DNA from: Xiphias gladius
Taxonomy: Eukaryota > Chordata > Actinopteri > Istiophoriformes > Xiphiidae
Direction of reading: 5' to 3'
DNA: 64,000 bases
NCBI RefSeq assembly: GCF_016859285.1
Contig: NC_053414.1
Location: 25,080,530-25,144,529 of the forward strand
Both the position numbers and the translations under genes were made by a program. The notes below the pieces were generated by a model that had not been told where the DNA came from, did not search any database, and saw only the letters and a program-made list of their open reading frames with translations. This document shows positions 35,001-48,579 of the stretch, piece by piece (positions within the stretch are counted from its first letter, which is position 1; each line of letters starts with the position of its first letter).

Positions 35001-38000
35001 TGCGATGCTCAAGCTCCAGTGTGCGGTGAGCGTTTTTCAGACAGCCATGTTTGCCCATCAGGGCCTCATACTCCATGGCTTGCCGCTCATGCAGAGCAGC
35101 CAGCCGCTCGTGATCTCGTAATAGCTGCTCGTGGACACCACGCAACTCTTCGCGGTCCCGTATGGCGCTGTCCCGCTCACTTTCCGTCCCCAAGTGCTGC
35201 TGCTGCAGCTGAGCATTCTGGGCCACGAGGGAAGCGCTCTGTGAGTTCAGCGTAGATTTTTCCACCTGGAGGAGGGGTTGACTAGCAGTTATGTAGTATA
35301 AATGGCTTGCATGTGCTTTCAGCAAGCCTGTCAGTGTAGAGGCTTAACAGAAAACTTTATGGGACTATATCAGAAATATTTGTGAGTTCAGGAGCTGTGA
35401 TGTTAAGTTTACTATGGAGAATACTGTGTATTGTAATGATACCTGCAGGTTAGCGTTGTGTGTCTGCAGGGCTGTGTTGTTCTCCTGCAGTGAGGCAGCC
35501 TGCCTCTGTAGGGCGAGGATCTGAGCCTGCAGGCTGTCAGACTGACTCTCCAGTTGCTTCAGCTGGGCCTGCATAGCCTGACGCTCTGCTTCCAGTGTCG
35601 CATTCTGTATAGGAGAAGATAGGATACATTAGGTGTAGAAGGAGAGGAGAGGAGTTGTGTTTGCTCTCAGGAGATTGCGTGGTCTATCATAAACATTAAG
35701 CCAACAGTAAACATTAAAAACCAACAGCACAATTTTATAAATCTGTGGTTCTACAGAGGCCATTCTTTGGCCTATGTATTTTAATAGAGGCCTTTGACTT
35801 ACATTCCTCTCCACGTCAATGAGACGGTCTTTGAGCTTCAGCAGTTCCTTGGTGGCCTCCTGGCTTTCACGCAGCCATTCCCTCATTGCTTTGGAGGTGT
35901 CTGTTGGCGGGGTAGAGCTTGACGCTGTCCACTCCTCTTCTTGCCTCTGCTGCAACGCCTCATAGGTCAGCTTCACCTGTGTGATGGACAGGGGACACTA
36001 CAGTTGGATCTGTAACAACATATGAAAAATTTTTTTTCAACGTGCCTGGTGACTTACAGTCCTGAGCTCCTGGCGTAGCTGCTGGTTCAGGGTGGAGGAT
36101 TCCTGCAGACGATCCTCCAGAGTGGCCATCTTGTCCTCTTTGATCTGCAGAGACTTTTTCAGGGATGACTCCAACTCTGACTCCAGCATCTTGAACCTGC
36201 TGCATAGAGGAAAGAAGGAATTTGGCATTCTAAGCTTCCTCATTTGTTATTGTATTCCCTTCAAAGGTTGAAGGATGGAAAGATACAATTTCGAGCAGTA
36301 GGTAAGCACCTGTTGTCTGGTGTCTCTTTTTCAGCCTGCTGTGCACGGTCCTGGATAAGGACCTTCATCTCAAGCTCATGGGTCAGCCTCTCCAGTTCAT
36401 TGTCTCTCTGCTGGGTCTTCAGCTTCTCGCTCACCAGCTCCTAAAGATGGAGAGTGTACCTTGTTATGTACCATTTATGGGATTTTATTTTCATTTTTGT
36501 CATTTTTGGACTTGAAACATCCAGAACCAAATTAATTTGATTGTTTAGGAGAGGGCTCTTTTTGCTCATGTTCATATTAGGACATAAAGTGAATGAAAGC
36601 TGTCAATCAAAATAGAAGAATGCTTTCCAAACATATGGCTAGGTTCCTGTCAATGATTGGGTTGAGCAAAAAAATCCATTATGTATGTTTTAACCTACTT
36701 TTATCTGTCTTTTTTAAAATAAATGTTTATGTCCAGCTTGTGGTTTTTTAAGTTGGCTCCCACAGCTAAGAACCGCTGTGATACACAGTGTGCACACTGC
36801 AGCTGTAAAAATCCTAGAGGGAAACGGTACATTATCAGTGAAATGTCAGGCTAGGTCAGGGCAGATTATTTATTCAGTCACGGTAGCTAGACAGCACGGA
36901 CGTCCTCCCCTCACCTCTCTGAGGGTGGCCAGGGTCCTCTGGTCAATAGCAGATTGCTTGGTCAGTTCCCTGTTGTCTCTTTCCAGACCTTTGACCCTCT
37001 CAGCAGTCTCCCTTAAACCCTCCACCTCCTTTACTAGAGAACGCATCTCCCTCTCCAGGCTGGCCATGCAGACATTACTGCTGTCCAAGTTGGCTTCCTG
37101 GATTTCAGCCTGAGACAGAGGAAGTAGTCCGTTTATTCAAAGGCAATCTAAGTCTTCGAAAAATCATCTTACCTTACGTTAGCAACTGACACCTCGCTCC
37201 TAGAAAACAACCTGCTGGCGGAGACGTCGATTCTCTTTCTCTAGCTGCCTCTTCTCTCTCTCCAGAGCTGTAGTTTCCTGCTCCAGGCTCTGCTTCTCTG
37301 TCTCCAGTTGCTCGAGTCGTCTTGCAGAGATCCGAAGTTCCTCTAAGGTGGCCTGCAGACTCTGGTTCTCTGCCTCCAGCTCCTGAACCTCTGCCTCCAG
37401 ACGCTGAATTTTCCGGTCTAGGGAGATGGAGGGTGTTAGAAAAAATGAATTAATTAGTAATTATCTAATCAAATTATGAATCTTTAATTTCTATTTGATC
37501 TACAGTTCATACCAGCGTTGTCAAGAGAAGTCTGTAGATGCTGATTAACTGTGTCCAGGGCCTTGCACTTGGCATGCAGCCGCTGTGTTTGCTTACTAGC
37601 ATAGGGGGACTGTGTTGGCAGACACGTGAAGACGCTGTTGTGGCAGGGACTGCTGCTCTTCGAGCCAGGGGAGGTATCACGTGTTCCCACAAAACAATGG
37701 AGCCTATTGTGAGCATTTTCTAAAACTTCCATATCAGACATCAGTTCTTTGAAATGGTCTCCTATGTCTCTGTCCTCTAGTTGTCTTGTCTCTTGAATAT
37801 GAAAGTCTGGAGTATTTGTGAGGAGGATCTCAGTCTGGACTCCCTCCAGCTCTTCTGTCTGTGGTTTCTGACGGGAGTTTGAATCTCCATTCATTATCTG
37901 CTGCGGTACTGTGCTAAGTGGGAATATATTAGTGTGGTTTTCTGTATTTGAGCGGGGGGTCTGTAACCCTGAGGGCTCGTCTGTTGATGAGGTCCAGTTG

Positions 38001-41000
38001 TTGGGGCTACAGAACATCTGGCAGACATGGCCGCGCTCATGGTGGTGGCTATGTTCGTGCTGTGGGCTGTTGCTGATAGAGGCTGCTCTGAGTTCCTCTA
38101 TCGTCCTCAGGAGACTTTGGTTCTCCTTCTCCAGCTTCAGCATCCGACTGCGGGTCCTCTCACTCACCTCCTCACTCAGAGTTTGCTGGCCTTTAGACAA
38201 ACACATTGTGGCAATTAACTTTCTGTCCAAGGAAGGAGAGAAGTGTTTGGTTTTGGGGGAATTTTCCTTGTGGATACATTTTTAATATGTACAAACTGCA
38301 TCCAAAGACATTAATAGGCAACTTTTTTTAGCCAGGTTTTTGGGTCTTTCAAGTAGATAAACATACCTAATAGATGGAAGCAATCATGCATGCACACACA
38401 TACATACTTTACATACCCATCTCCTGATCTACCCCACCTATCTCATTCATTAATGTACTGTGCTGTTACTTCACCTTAACACCAATTCTTACCCTGGGAG
38501 TTCTCAGCGTTCTTGGAGAGCTGCTCTAACTCCCAGCCCAGGTGTTGAGACTCCTCCATACTCCTCCTCTGAGCCAAACACAGAGCCAGGTTCTCCTCCT
38601 GCAACTCCTCAATGCGCCTCCGGTCAGCCTCCCTCTCCTAAAGTGAAGAAACAAATTATCAACGCAGATCCTGTCCAGGCACATAAAAATACAAGATGAT
38701 GATTATGTTGAATGTTGAGTTCTTGATGTAAGTGAATTATATTACCACTTATCTTTGTTGTCATTTGTGGAAGAGGCTTAATACAAACTAAACAAAGAAG
38801 ACATCTCCTTGGGTACAGATGTCTGACCTGTTCCATGTCATGGACCCGGGCGTTCAGCATCAGACTGTGCTTCTCCAGCTGGTGGATTTTATCCGAGCGT
38901 GCCCTCCAGCCTGCCAGCTGATCCTCCAACACCTCTTTGGTCTCCTGTAGCACCCGGTTATCCTCCTTCAGCTCCTGAATTACACACATGCACAAAAAAA
39001 GCACCTCTCAGACATGTTTTACCTTCCACAAACTCAAACTGTCTTCATCTCCATCCTTCACTTTTCATGTCCTTATCTAATAATAACCCTCCTTTCTATC
39101 CTGAACAATGAATGTACATATTACTTCTTACTCCTTATCATCCAATAAATCATTTAAAAATCCATCAATATGTTATCATTGCATCAGTGTATTTAATGAT
39201 TTCCTGGGTTCTGTGCATACATAATTCATGTCTCAAAATTTACTGGTCAAACATTTGGAGGACTGTATATACCTCCACTTTGGCCTTGTAGTACTCCATC
39301 TTGTGCAGTTGCTCTCTGTAACGTCCCACTTCACTCTCCAGCTTGTCCGCCTTGATGGCTCTCTCTCTCAGGGTGTCCAGCTCATCTCGGTAGGTGCGGG
39401 CTGCGCGGGCGTCCACAAGCAGCTGGGAGTTCTGGTGAATGGTAGGACAGAGGCGTGATTTATAGCTAGACCCTAAACCTGAAGTAAATGTAGCTCCGCA
39501 ATGTTAATCTCAAGTAGTCTGTACTGTGGGAAACATTTTTGACCTAGCTGGGGTTCATCAAGTGTGTCTCATCATATATCATGCACTAATCAATATTTTT
39601 ATATTAACTTTGGACCAAATGACTACATATATGTGATTAGGGGTTGTACATAGTGATGAAACGACAGAGAATCATCACCCGACCGCAGTACCCCTCTGCT
39701 CTGCGGAACATTTTAGTGTGTTTAAGCTCATTTGTTTTGGTTTTACAACTTTACTGTTTTGGTTCAGTCTCACAGCGTTTTGAGGTGCACCAAGTAGCTA
39801 TTTTTAGCAAAAAAGCTGTTCCCTAAAACATTGATTATTGCTGCTTTAATTCCCAGTGAATATTTGGTTTAGGAACCATGCTAACTAGTGCAGCAAACCT
39901 AAGCCACAAGGCTGAAACAGAGAATACAAATCGAGATCCCCTGTTCAGACAAATCCATATGAGATGTGGATGTATCTCTGAGTCAGATTTCAGAGGTTTA
40001 AATTTGCTGTGCTTAAGCACCGCTCTGCAGCAAAGTATGGTGTGCATTAATCTGTATAATCTGCAGAGCGGTCAGGAGGTTACTGTGTGTCACCATCAGA
40101 AGGAGCTGCAATTTATTCTTTGTCTTTTCTTTCTTCAAACCTCCTGCTGGATCCTCTTCAGCTCTGCCTCCATGTTCTCCAGATCATGTCTGCAGTCCAG
40201 CATCTGTTCACTCTTTTCCTCTCTGGTGGGGTTTGCAATGCAGAGAGACAAGCAAGGTTAGTGTGCACTACTTACTACTTTCCTGCAACAACATCTATAT
40301 TTTAATTGCTTAATGGTTAAATCAAAACGATTAGTAGGCCCTCATTACTGCTGTTCCTACAAACTTGCATTGAACAAGTTTGAATATCTAATAGCATATT
40401 CAGATGTATATAGGTACATTCAAGAGCTGTTTAAGACCAGGGCCATTCAAAAGGGCAAAGTCAAGCCATACTTGATGCTTTAAGTGATATTGTGTTTGCT
40501 CAGAGGCAACAGTGTGTCAATTTGAGCATCCCAGCAGGACAGGACAATACAGCAGAGAAGATGGGGATGGAGGGTAAAGATGGAACTGAGATCTTGATCG
40601 GATCAGGGTTAGTGTGGGAGTCTGTGTGCGTGTGTGTGCATGAGGCATCCGCAGAAAAGCAGAGCCAATGTGGGTCAACAGTAGTGCGCAGCCATGGATC
40701 CTGCCAAGCCAGCAGTAATGTGGGCCAAACTCCCCAGGGCTTCTCTTATCCTGTAGTATCTCTCTCGCTTGCTCTCTGCCTCGCATTCACTCTCTACTGG
40801 CAGTTCCCCAGAGGACAGGCCACCTCTTTACCAATAACCAGAGACAACATTTCACCCAACAATAGTTTACTGTGTGATTAGACAACTCCCCCCAGTGAGC
40901 TGTTTTATTCTAATTTGGGAAAATGATGCATTTCGGACAAAAAAAATGAATTGCAGGTGAATTGCAGGACAAATTCAAGGAAGAAAGGTGGATCACTCAG

Positions 41001-44000
41001 CTTTTTAACCGAAGCCTAGCATAACATTGCTGCCTAAATCACCGTTTTGAAAAACGTTTGTTATAATGTATCATAATTTCTGTGAATTTACTTTAGATAA
41101 TCCCAAATAACACCGTTTGCCACAAAAATGGGCATTCGGACATTTTAGAGAAGGCGGATCAATTGATTCACACTGATTTTGCCACTCTTTTATATTGCTT
41201 GATGGTTTACATGTATATCAGTGTAATATGCAGCAGTTTGAGCTAACTTGATCCTCCTATGCCGGTATGTTTTTTCAAGTGAATCCTCCACTCATCGGTC
41301 TAAATCCTTAAAAAAAACCTTTTCCTCTTTATTCATTATAATTTTACATGTAATTATGACGGTAAAATAACTGTTTACATTTTTGATCTCCTGCCATTTC
41401 CATTGTATTTAGATCTCATAGTTTTTCCTTTACACTGGCATATTTGTTGTATGATGCTTTTATGACAATGTTTATCTGTAACATTGACACAGATATTGTA
41501 ATTTTTAATTTTTGAAATTATTATTTTTCCTTTGTCCACTTGGTACTCACAGTTCTTGCCTGAGTCGTCTAATCTTGGCCTTGGAGTCAGCCAGCTCCAC
41601 CGCCAGATGTTGCTGGGACCCCGCCTGCTGCTGCTGAATGCTGGGAGAGTAGCTCCCAGACTGTGGGCTGGAGGGGCTACTGAGCATGCTAACCACACCT
41701 TCCTTTTCCTGCAACAGCTCTGCTATAGTCTGCGGAAAGGAAGGGAAAGAAGAATGCAGCAGGTTATAGATTACATATAAATCCATACTGAGTTTCCTCC
41801 AAACATCTGTGCAGTCGGAACAGAAAAGTAGTTTCTTGAAACTTCATTACTGTGATGGTGAGATATGTTCACAGCAAATCTTTATTTTATATGGATTCTT
41901 TTTAGCCACTTTATAGCCAAATTACAAAATTTCATGTACAAAATATGTTTGGTTGCCAAATTCACAGATAACATGCAGTTAATATAAACCCACTTAACAA
42001 TTATAATGAATGATTAAAAAAAAAAAAAAAGAAAAAACTTCAAATATTGGTACCTCCAGATGGGTGTCCCTCTGGTCCAGCAGGTGTTGGAGGTGCGTGG
42101 CCATGGTCCTCGCTATGTCCTCCATCTCATCTGGGTTCATCTCACTGGACTCCAACCACTGCAGATCCAGCACGTTCTCCTGACTGTGGGTCAACTGGTA
42201 AACACGGGAAGGGATGGTCAGGGTAATGGGGGAAAGAATCATGCAATATGGATGAAAACACAACAGCACAATTCTCGTAATATATTTAGCTTCCTTGTGT
42301 GTCATTAGACCCTCTCTGGTGGCTGTGAAACCAGTCTACAATGTTGTTTGTTTGTCCCAGACACCAGCACAACTATACACAAGGTGATTTACTGCCAGAC
42401 AGTGCTGTGGTGTTCAAAGCTCATGTCATATTAAGTCAGATACCTCCTGAATATGTGCAGCTATTGCAGCTTTTGTGTCAAAGTCAAGCGTCTGGATCCT
42501 CTCGATGTATTCCTCTTTCTTCTCACACTGAAAATAAACATGGACATTTATGGAAACATTTAGATCTCCAGTAAATCAGCTCATGCAGCCTGGTTCTAAC
42601 TTCAGCTTAAGGCGTGAAAAAAAGAGAGAAAGGGTTAATCGGACACAATGTCCTACCGCAAACTACCATATACTGCACATATAAAGCAAGTGTTCATATA
42701 CTGATCTTAAACGTCAGAGAGTTAGTCAGTGTTTACCTGGACTGCACATCCCAACAGTAACAGCAAGAGCTTCTTCATTTCCTCCAGACTTTGTTCTGTG
42801 GGGAGTAAAAAAAAAAAAAAAAAATTCGTTATCTGACATAAAATTGATCAGATTGAAGTACCGAGAGCTGCTGGCGTGGATTTAAACTGACCAGAGCGCT
42901 GGCTGGTGAATTTGGGTCACCACTTGCCTAAGCCTTACCATCACAAACCAGTGTGGTTATCAGACTGATAGAGTGCAATTGAATTAAAACGCTACCAGAA
43001 AGAGCTAAAGCAGTCAGTCTGTGAAGAAGTACTAAAACCATTTTCAGATTAAAGTGCTCGGAGGCCAATTTCTGTGGAAAAATGCCACGTGATTTTCATT
43101 GCTCTGTATTTAGAAACAAAAATGAGCACTTGTCTACACTGTTGTTGTTTCCTAAACAATGACATTAATACTAGCCAAGGTTGTTTTCATATTTTTCCAG
43201 TTATCGATATATCATTTTCAGTTTAGCTCCTAATCCTAGGTAAATTGTGGGAAATCAATTCATGGAATATTGAGTATCAACAAACAGACTAATCAGATTT
43301 CCAACCATATTCCTGACTTAGCAGCTCCAGTAGAGAACAGAGATAAGAAACACAGAGTTTTCTTTAAAAGAACATACCACAGTAAGGAGTCCTGCCAAGC
43401 AGCAACACATTTGGCAAAGGAATCATGATTAGCTGTCTCAGATTATCCTGGAAAAAAGAGAAACAGAAAAGAACGTGGGAGAAGGGTTTAGAAAAAGGAA
43501 GAGAAGCACATTTTGGCCAAACTGAACTGAATACAACATTTCTTGGGGTTGAGCCAAACTGCCTGAAAGGACAGGAGCGTATGTATGTATAGCACATAGC
43601 GGCTGCTTAAACACATGTATAGAAACACAGCCAGCGAATGAGCGAGTGCTCTGAATGGCTAGGCGTCAGAGCCTGTTTCCTTGGTGCGGCGGTGAAATCC
43701 ACCAAAACTGTTTGGTGCAGGCCAGTTTTGAAGTGTGTACAGTAGGTTTAAGTGCTGGTGTCATCATTCAGCCTTTGATGCAGTCTGGGAGCAGGTCTCT
43801 GGTCTTTAGAGGTGTTAGAAAATACGGATTAGGAAACTGTTTTTTGGAGTGATATTTAAATTTATATATGTCAGGGATGCATGGCCCACAACAGCAGTTT
43901 AAGAGCCGTCCTACATTGACAGTACTTTTTTATAAAGAATAATTTTAATATGGGGAAAAGCATGAATCAAAGATGAGCCTGAAACGAATTAGTTTTCCTC

Positions 44001-46548
44001 ACGCAAGAAACAATCGGGTCACCGAGAGTCGTGTCTGTGGTGATAATGACAATGACTAAAAAGTTACCAACATGTGCGACTGCTGTTGACTAGATCCGCT
44101 GCTTGATAGCATCAGTTAATCTATATAAACAAGAATAATAAAAAGCCATTATTCCTTGACGGTGCTATTCTACAGAACTTGAGTGCCCCAGCCTCAGTGA
44201 GATTACTTTTCTTGTGATCTTAACAGATCTGAAAGCTTAGCAACCGTGGTGTCTGCCCATGAATCTCGTGACTTTGTGTGTCACTCTAAAGCTCTGTCTG
44301 CCTGTCAGTCTGTGGCTCTGACTGCAGTTTTACTGTGTCTCTCCGCTGCGCTCTAGCCTCACTCCTGTGCTGATTACACAGATGTTAACATGGCCGATAT
44401 TTAGGCCATGCATCTTAAGAAGAACTAGTTGAGCTGCTGGGACATAAGTGCTACCAACAATCTGGCGTGTGCATGTTTGATCCAGTGTGCGTGATGCAAA
44501 GTTGAGGTAGAATTGAAAAATCTAAACCAAATGTTCCGACATCATAATCTGATGTAAAGAGAGATGGAAAGCTTAGCAGCCTGTAGCTTGGATACATTGT
44601 ATAACATATTATATGGCTGAGAAACCAGAAGAAGGAACGTCCAAAACTCACCAGATAATATGTCTTGATTTGCTGGACAAGAAAGTTCAGGTTCTGGATC
44701 CTCTGACTTGGATCCCTGCTCATTTTGTTTGCACCCTGAGGTGTAGCTGAGGGATTTCTGAAGATGGGAAACAACATAAAGGCATTTGACTTGACATTTC
44801 TGCCATTTGCCAGCACACAAATGGTTGCCAGTGTAATGGGGTGAGAGGAAGCTGCAAACTGGTAAAAGTCTTGGCTCAAAGATCGCCAGGAAAACATGTA
44901 TGAGGTCTCCATTCATTCCTGACTTTAGCCTGTGTGATGTCATTCTTTTCAAGCACCAAACGCGAGTGTTTTTGAGCCAAACGGGGTGGCATCCGACTTT
45001 CTGCCAGAAAGAAATCCTTTAGCTGGACTCTTGGGCTGTTGGTTAGAGCCTACTGTGGTCTGGGGTCGAACTGTCACACACTGAAGCTAAAACGCTATAA
45101 TTCATGGGCCTCAGTGCAGTTACATAGATCAGAATTCAGCTTGTTGCTCAGGAAAGGAGACCTGGAGACAGAGAGATGCTACCTAGCTGCCCTGTGCATC
45201 TCATTTTTAGTCTGCCTGTCTCCATCTCTGCGCTGTTTGTCCTGTTTTCGCCCCCCCCCCATCTGTGTCCCAGTGCCACTAAACAGCAGCAACAAGGCCC
45301 TAATCCCAAAGGGTCTCCCAATCCAGGAGATTATCCCGCCTCTTCCCCTCCCCTCGACGCAGCATTGTTTGGCCCTTGGAGCTGGTTACTGTGACCCTGG
45401 GGGATAAGTGGGATGAACGGATACTGTGGACTTGGGGTGGCTAGACAGTGTTATCCACAAGCACATTGGGTCATCAGTTTTTTTTGTTTTTTTTTTAATC
45501 ATTTCTTCACAACTGTTTCAGTAAGGATTCTACTGGTAATATCTGTAGTGTCATTCCATCCCAACATGAATGCTAAAGCCATGGGCTCTCCTCCTATCTG
45601 CTCACGTCTCTGCCAAACTGCCAGATGACCATGGGTTAATGTTTGTTAAGGGTGAGGGTAGTTCCCTCAGAACATAAGGCAACCAAATCATAATCTCTTA
45701 AGTAGCATATTGATGGTATGTATGATGTCCCCCATGTCTTGGCAGATTTTCCCAAGCTGACATTCCTCAGTGTAGACTGTGTTTCCATAACTTTGACGCT
45801 TATTCCAGCATTTTTTGAGAAACCCTAACCTGTGAGTCACGAGGGAGTTGCATTTAAAGACTGCTGCAGACTACAAAGATCCTTTTTATTACTGCAGAGT
45901 GACAAGGCCAGTACTGCTGTTGCCCCGATAAGAATTCTAGCAGACGCTTGATACTAACAGTAACAGCAACAGTACCTGCCACAAATGGCATGAGGACAAG
46001 ATACCTAATTATCAAAAAAAAGGAAAAAAAGAAAAAGAATTAGTTTGATTATGCTGATTTCTATTTAAACCATTTACAACAACTGACACTTCATGCACAC
46101 ATTTGTCCCCGTAAACCTCACTTCTAATCATAATTTAGGGACAGGTGTTATCTCAAGTCAATAACAGCCAGCAGCTTCAAAACGCCGGCTACCAATCTGA
46201 TTATCCATCTGGACACTGTTCACAACCTCAACTGGAAATGTGGCAAATGAAATCTAAGCTGCAAGAACAAAGCTGGCATGAGGGGACTCATTAGAATCAA
46301 AGCAACGACTTACATTTGGGTCATTATGTCATTCAAAAAGACTCCATCCAGTAATTCAGAAAAGTCCAAATGCATGCCCCCATCTCTTGGCACAAATGTC
46401 TTCACCTACATAACACAGAGAATACAGATTGATAGGCTGATATCATGGTCTTTGGCAGGAAGTCAGAGCTTTCTGCATTACTTACCCAAGTGACGAGTGG
46501 GCTCAGCATGAACTGATCCAGGCAGGGCAGAAAAACTCCACTTTCCAT
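29023..46548 (-). CDS. ccdc88b: CCDC88 (Girdin/Daple) family HOOK and coiled-coil scaffold, best match CCDC88B
   Basis: Twenty-nine exons encode 1844 residues. Exons: 46486-46548, 46314-46405, 44652-44757, 43378-43447, 42737-42795, 42444-42527, 42054-42194, 41551-41729, 40141-40222, 39273-39431, 38828-38974, 38493-38637, 37513-38190, 37212-37417, 36915-37109, 36310-36440, 36058-36196, 35803-35976, 35443-35604, 34988-35265, 34730-34873, 34357-34543, 34089-34234, 33756-33848, 32441-32652, 31477-31551, 30661-30897, 30405-30473, 29023-30104. The family links microtubules, actin, Golgi/ER and signalling. A HOOK domain ([33 protein letters not shown]) covers about 1-180. Coiled coil runs from about 240 to 1285. 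It is interrupted by a non-coiled insert in exon 13, at the place where CCDC88B also has one, and the long middle coil of Girdin is absent. The basic [10 protein letters not shown] motif and the tail words SSGEFSL and [13 protein letters not shown] are shared with Girdin. Paralogue choice rests on the insert and is less certain than the family. Exons 26 and 27 are the least secure. Confidence 0.85.
30226..30241 (+). promoter_or_regulatory. CTCF-like site
   Basis: CCAGTGGGGGGCAGCA fits the vertebrate CTCF core (CCASYAGRKGGCRSYR) with one mismatch. It lies in the last intron of ccdc88b. Binding is inferred from the motif only. Confidence 0.45.
31477..31551 (-). other. ccdc88b: Candidate 75-nt cassette exon of ccdc88b
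   Basis: Flanked by ccacag| and |gtaaga, this segment is 75 nt long, phase 1 at both ends, and open. It encodes a strongly basic stretch around [15 protein letters not shown] and IFRRSM. Including or skipping it leaves the frame intact, so it may be alternatively spliced. I know no homologous segment in human CCDC88 proteins. Confidence 0.5.
32915..33420 (+). repeat. Dispersed teleost repeat in a ccdc88b intron
   Basis: The stretch contains TTTTTGGTTCACTCTCA, GGAGTTGGTGGAGACC, GAATATTGGACTTGCATTC and AATAAGCAACTGTTTGCTAA. I recognise these from a repeat that is common in percomorph genomes. The related 5' part occurs again at about 39655-39830. There is no coding capacity and I do not assign a superfamily. 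Confidence 0.6.
37513..38190 (-). other. ccdc88b: ccdc88b exon 13, long exon carrying a non-coiled insertion
   Basis: This 678-nt exon is several times longer than its neighbours. It begins with conserved coil ([20 protein letters not shown], then [12 protein letters not shown]) and continues into about 170 residues rich in Ser, Thr, Pro, His and Asn without heptads (for example [11 protein letters not shown]). It returns to coil just before its end ([15 protein letters not shown]). Girdin and Daple have continuous coil here; human CCDC88B has a long Pro/Glu-rich insertion at the same point. This is the main ground for the ccdc88b call. Confidence 0.75.
39655..39830 (+). repeat. Partial second copy of the 32915-33420 repeat
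   Basis: It shares the ordered words AACTTTAC, TTTTGGTTCA and TCTCA, then a TTTTTAGC and AAAAAGCT pair, with about 32990-33095. Only the 5' part is present. Confidence 0.5.
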
Positions 46549-46849
46549 TGTTACCAAGGTTGTGGGTGATAAATCTCAACAGAACATCCGAGCTGTTTCA
46601 ATCAGGAAAAGCCTGACAGCAACCATGGAGCTACGCTTTCCTCAGAAATTAGCATGAGCATCTTGCAGAAATGCACCATTCAAGTCGTCCCCTCCATCTT
46701 ATTTAAACTAGTTGAGAAATTCCTCCTGGCACTGCGGCGTTCTCACCCACGGACTCCTCTTGCAGCTGCACCCGTGAGATCTGGCAGTTTAAACGGCGAC
46801 ATGTCAGCGTTCAGACAAAATCCCATCCGCATTTTGTCCCGCAAAACCG

Positions 46850-46896
46850 CACACACACACACGCACACACACACACACACACCCGCACACACACAC
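46850..46896. repeat. AC microsatellite near the ccdc88b start
   Basis: An almost uninterrupted AC dinucleotide run with a few G substitutions lies about 300 bp upstream of the ccdc88b start codon. Confidence 0.9.
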
Positions 46897-47250
46897 TCAC
46901 ATCCTCCTTGGTCCTCTGCTGCAAAGGCATCTGCCGTCAGCGCCCCCCCTCCCCAACCCCTCCGCCTCCTCCTCCCCCTCCTCCTCCTCCTAACAGCTTC
47001 CCTGCTCATCACACAGGAAGAGTTAGCACTGATGTATAAGTGACTTTTAAAAATATAAAAAGTCACCGTTTAGCCAGATACATATTTCTCCTACTTCCTT
47101 AACAAAACCTGACCTCGTATAAAATGATATGTTCCCTCCCTTTGGATTCGTAGTTTGAAGCCACTGCAGCAGAAGTGCGAGAGGAGCAAACTGAAAATAT
47201 CTTTTTGCCTGTAAACTGTTACCATGACGACGGCGCCCCCACCCCTCCCC

Positions 47251-47303
47251 ATCATCATCATCATCAGCAGCAGCAGCAGGGGCAACAAAAGCAAAACACG
47301 CTA

Positions 47304-47334
<31 letters not shown>
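47251..47334. repeat. CAT/CAG triplet run and second AC microsatellite
   Basis: Five ATC units run into five CAG units (to about 47279). After a 25-base spacer comes an AC run of 15 units at 47305-47334. Confidence 0.9.
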
Positions 47335-47336
<2 letters not shown>

Positions 47337-48029
47337 CACCGTCAGCCACTGAGCGGATCCTGTCATTTGGTTGCTCAAGAAACGATTACAAAAATAGGAT
47401 CGACGACCATGTGCGAGGAGAACTTTTAGTAAAGTTCTGAATGCGTCAAAAAGTTTTTGTTCAGCTTTCAAAAAAAAAAAGAAAAAAAAAAAGGAATAAA
47501 TTTAAAAAGACTTGTGAAGGGCGTCCTCACGTCCTCGTCAGGTAGCCGTAAATGTGATGAGGAGCTTCCCTCGGAAAACAAAACCTCCGGACTCATCATG
47601 TCCAACTTGGCCCCAGAGGCAGGCTGTGGCGGTGCTACAGCACCACCCTGTGTGAGAACCCGGTCTCTCACAGATGCTTGTTGCAGACGCCCTTACTTTA
47701 CTATAATGCCCGTAGCTGCGGTTAATCGGCCTGCGTGGTATCGGCAGATAACTCTAGTCTATCCGCGTCGTTTCAAATGGCTGCTTGGTGTTTCTAAACG
47801 CACACGGCGTCTTACAGCCGCAATGCAAAAGCCTCCCACGACGAAGCGGTTTCTTTGGGGAAACCGAAGACCTGGTTCCAAATGAAAATCGTTGTCGATA
47901 AATCTGAATGCCGAATGGGACACGGTTCTCCTCAGTCAACGGAGCCGATGGTCGGTGCCGCTCAGTGGTGGAGAGCAGCTGCGTACATTGACTCGGTCAC
48001 TGTACCCAGGTACAGTTCTGAGGTGCTCG

Positions 48030-48475
48030 CACTTTGGTTTGGTTTGGTTTTGTCCAGGTGGCGTTACTTTATACTTTTACTCCGCTACACTTCAGAAACT
48101 CTGAGCTCCGCAACAATTTCACAAACAAAGCATAGGATCAACGTATAATATAGGATGCATTGTTTTGGACGAAGCTGTATCCAGCAGTATATGAAACCAG
48201 CTCCATCTCCACCTACTGTGACATTAAAATGCTGCGCACCTGTTAATGCATCAGTAATATTACTATAATGAGATATATACAATAATATCGGTCTTCAATG
48301 AGTACATCTACTTTAGATTTTTAAGCACATTTTGCAGATGATACCTTTATACTTTTACTTGGATAAAATCTTGAATGCAAGATTTTCACTGAGAATTTTA
48401 CGAAGTCGTTTTGCTACTTTTACCCGAGTGTGACATACTTAGGTATTTCTTCCATCACCGGTATTGTTATTTGAG
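48030..48475 (+). repeat. Dispersed teleost repeat between ccdc88b and pld5
   Basis: The words ACTTTATACTTTTACTCC, ACATTAAAATGCTGC, TTAATGCATCAGTAAT, AGCACATTTTGCAGATGATA and CTTAGGTATTTCTTCCATCA occur in order. I recognise this as a repeat frequent in percomorph genomes, a family that often ends in CTTCCACCACTG. The superfamily is not assigned. Confidence 0.65.
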
Positions 48476-48579
48476 ATAGTCAAATGAAATCCAAGCTTTT
48501 CATTTTAATGTGCTGATTAGGAAAACTGGACTTTGACCCAGCTTGTCGGGTATTTCTCTGTCAGCTTGTTTTGCAGTTT

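Noticed and set aside
44451-44952. Two overlapping minus-strand frames of 136-153 codons
   Set aside because: Only 44652-44757 is conserved (HOOK-domain exon 3 of ccdc88b). The rest reads through introns.
47047-47349. Frames over AC and triplet microsatellites
   Set aside because: The products are Cys/Val or Asp/Leu low-complexity strings that follow from the repeats.
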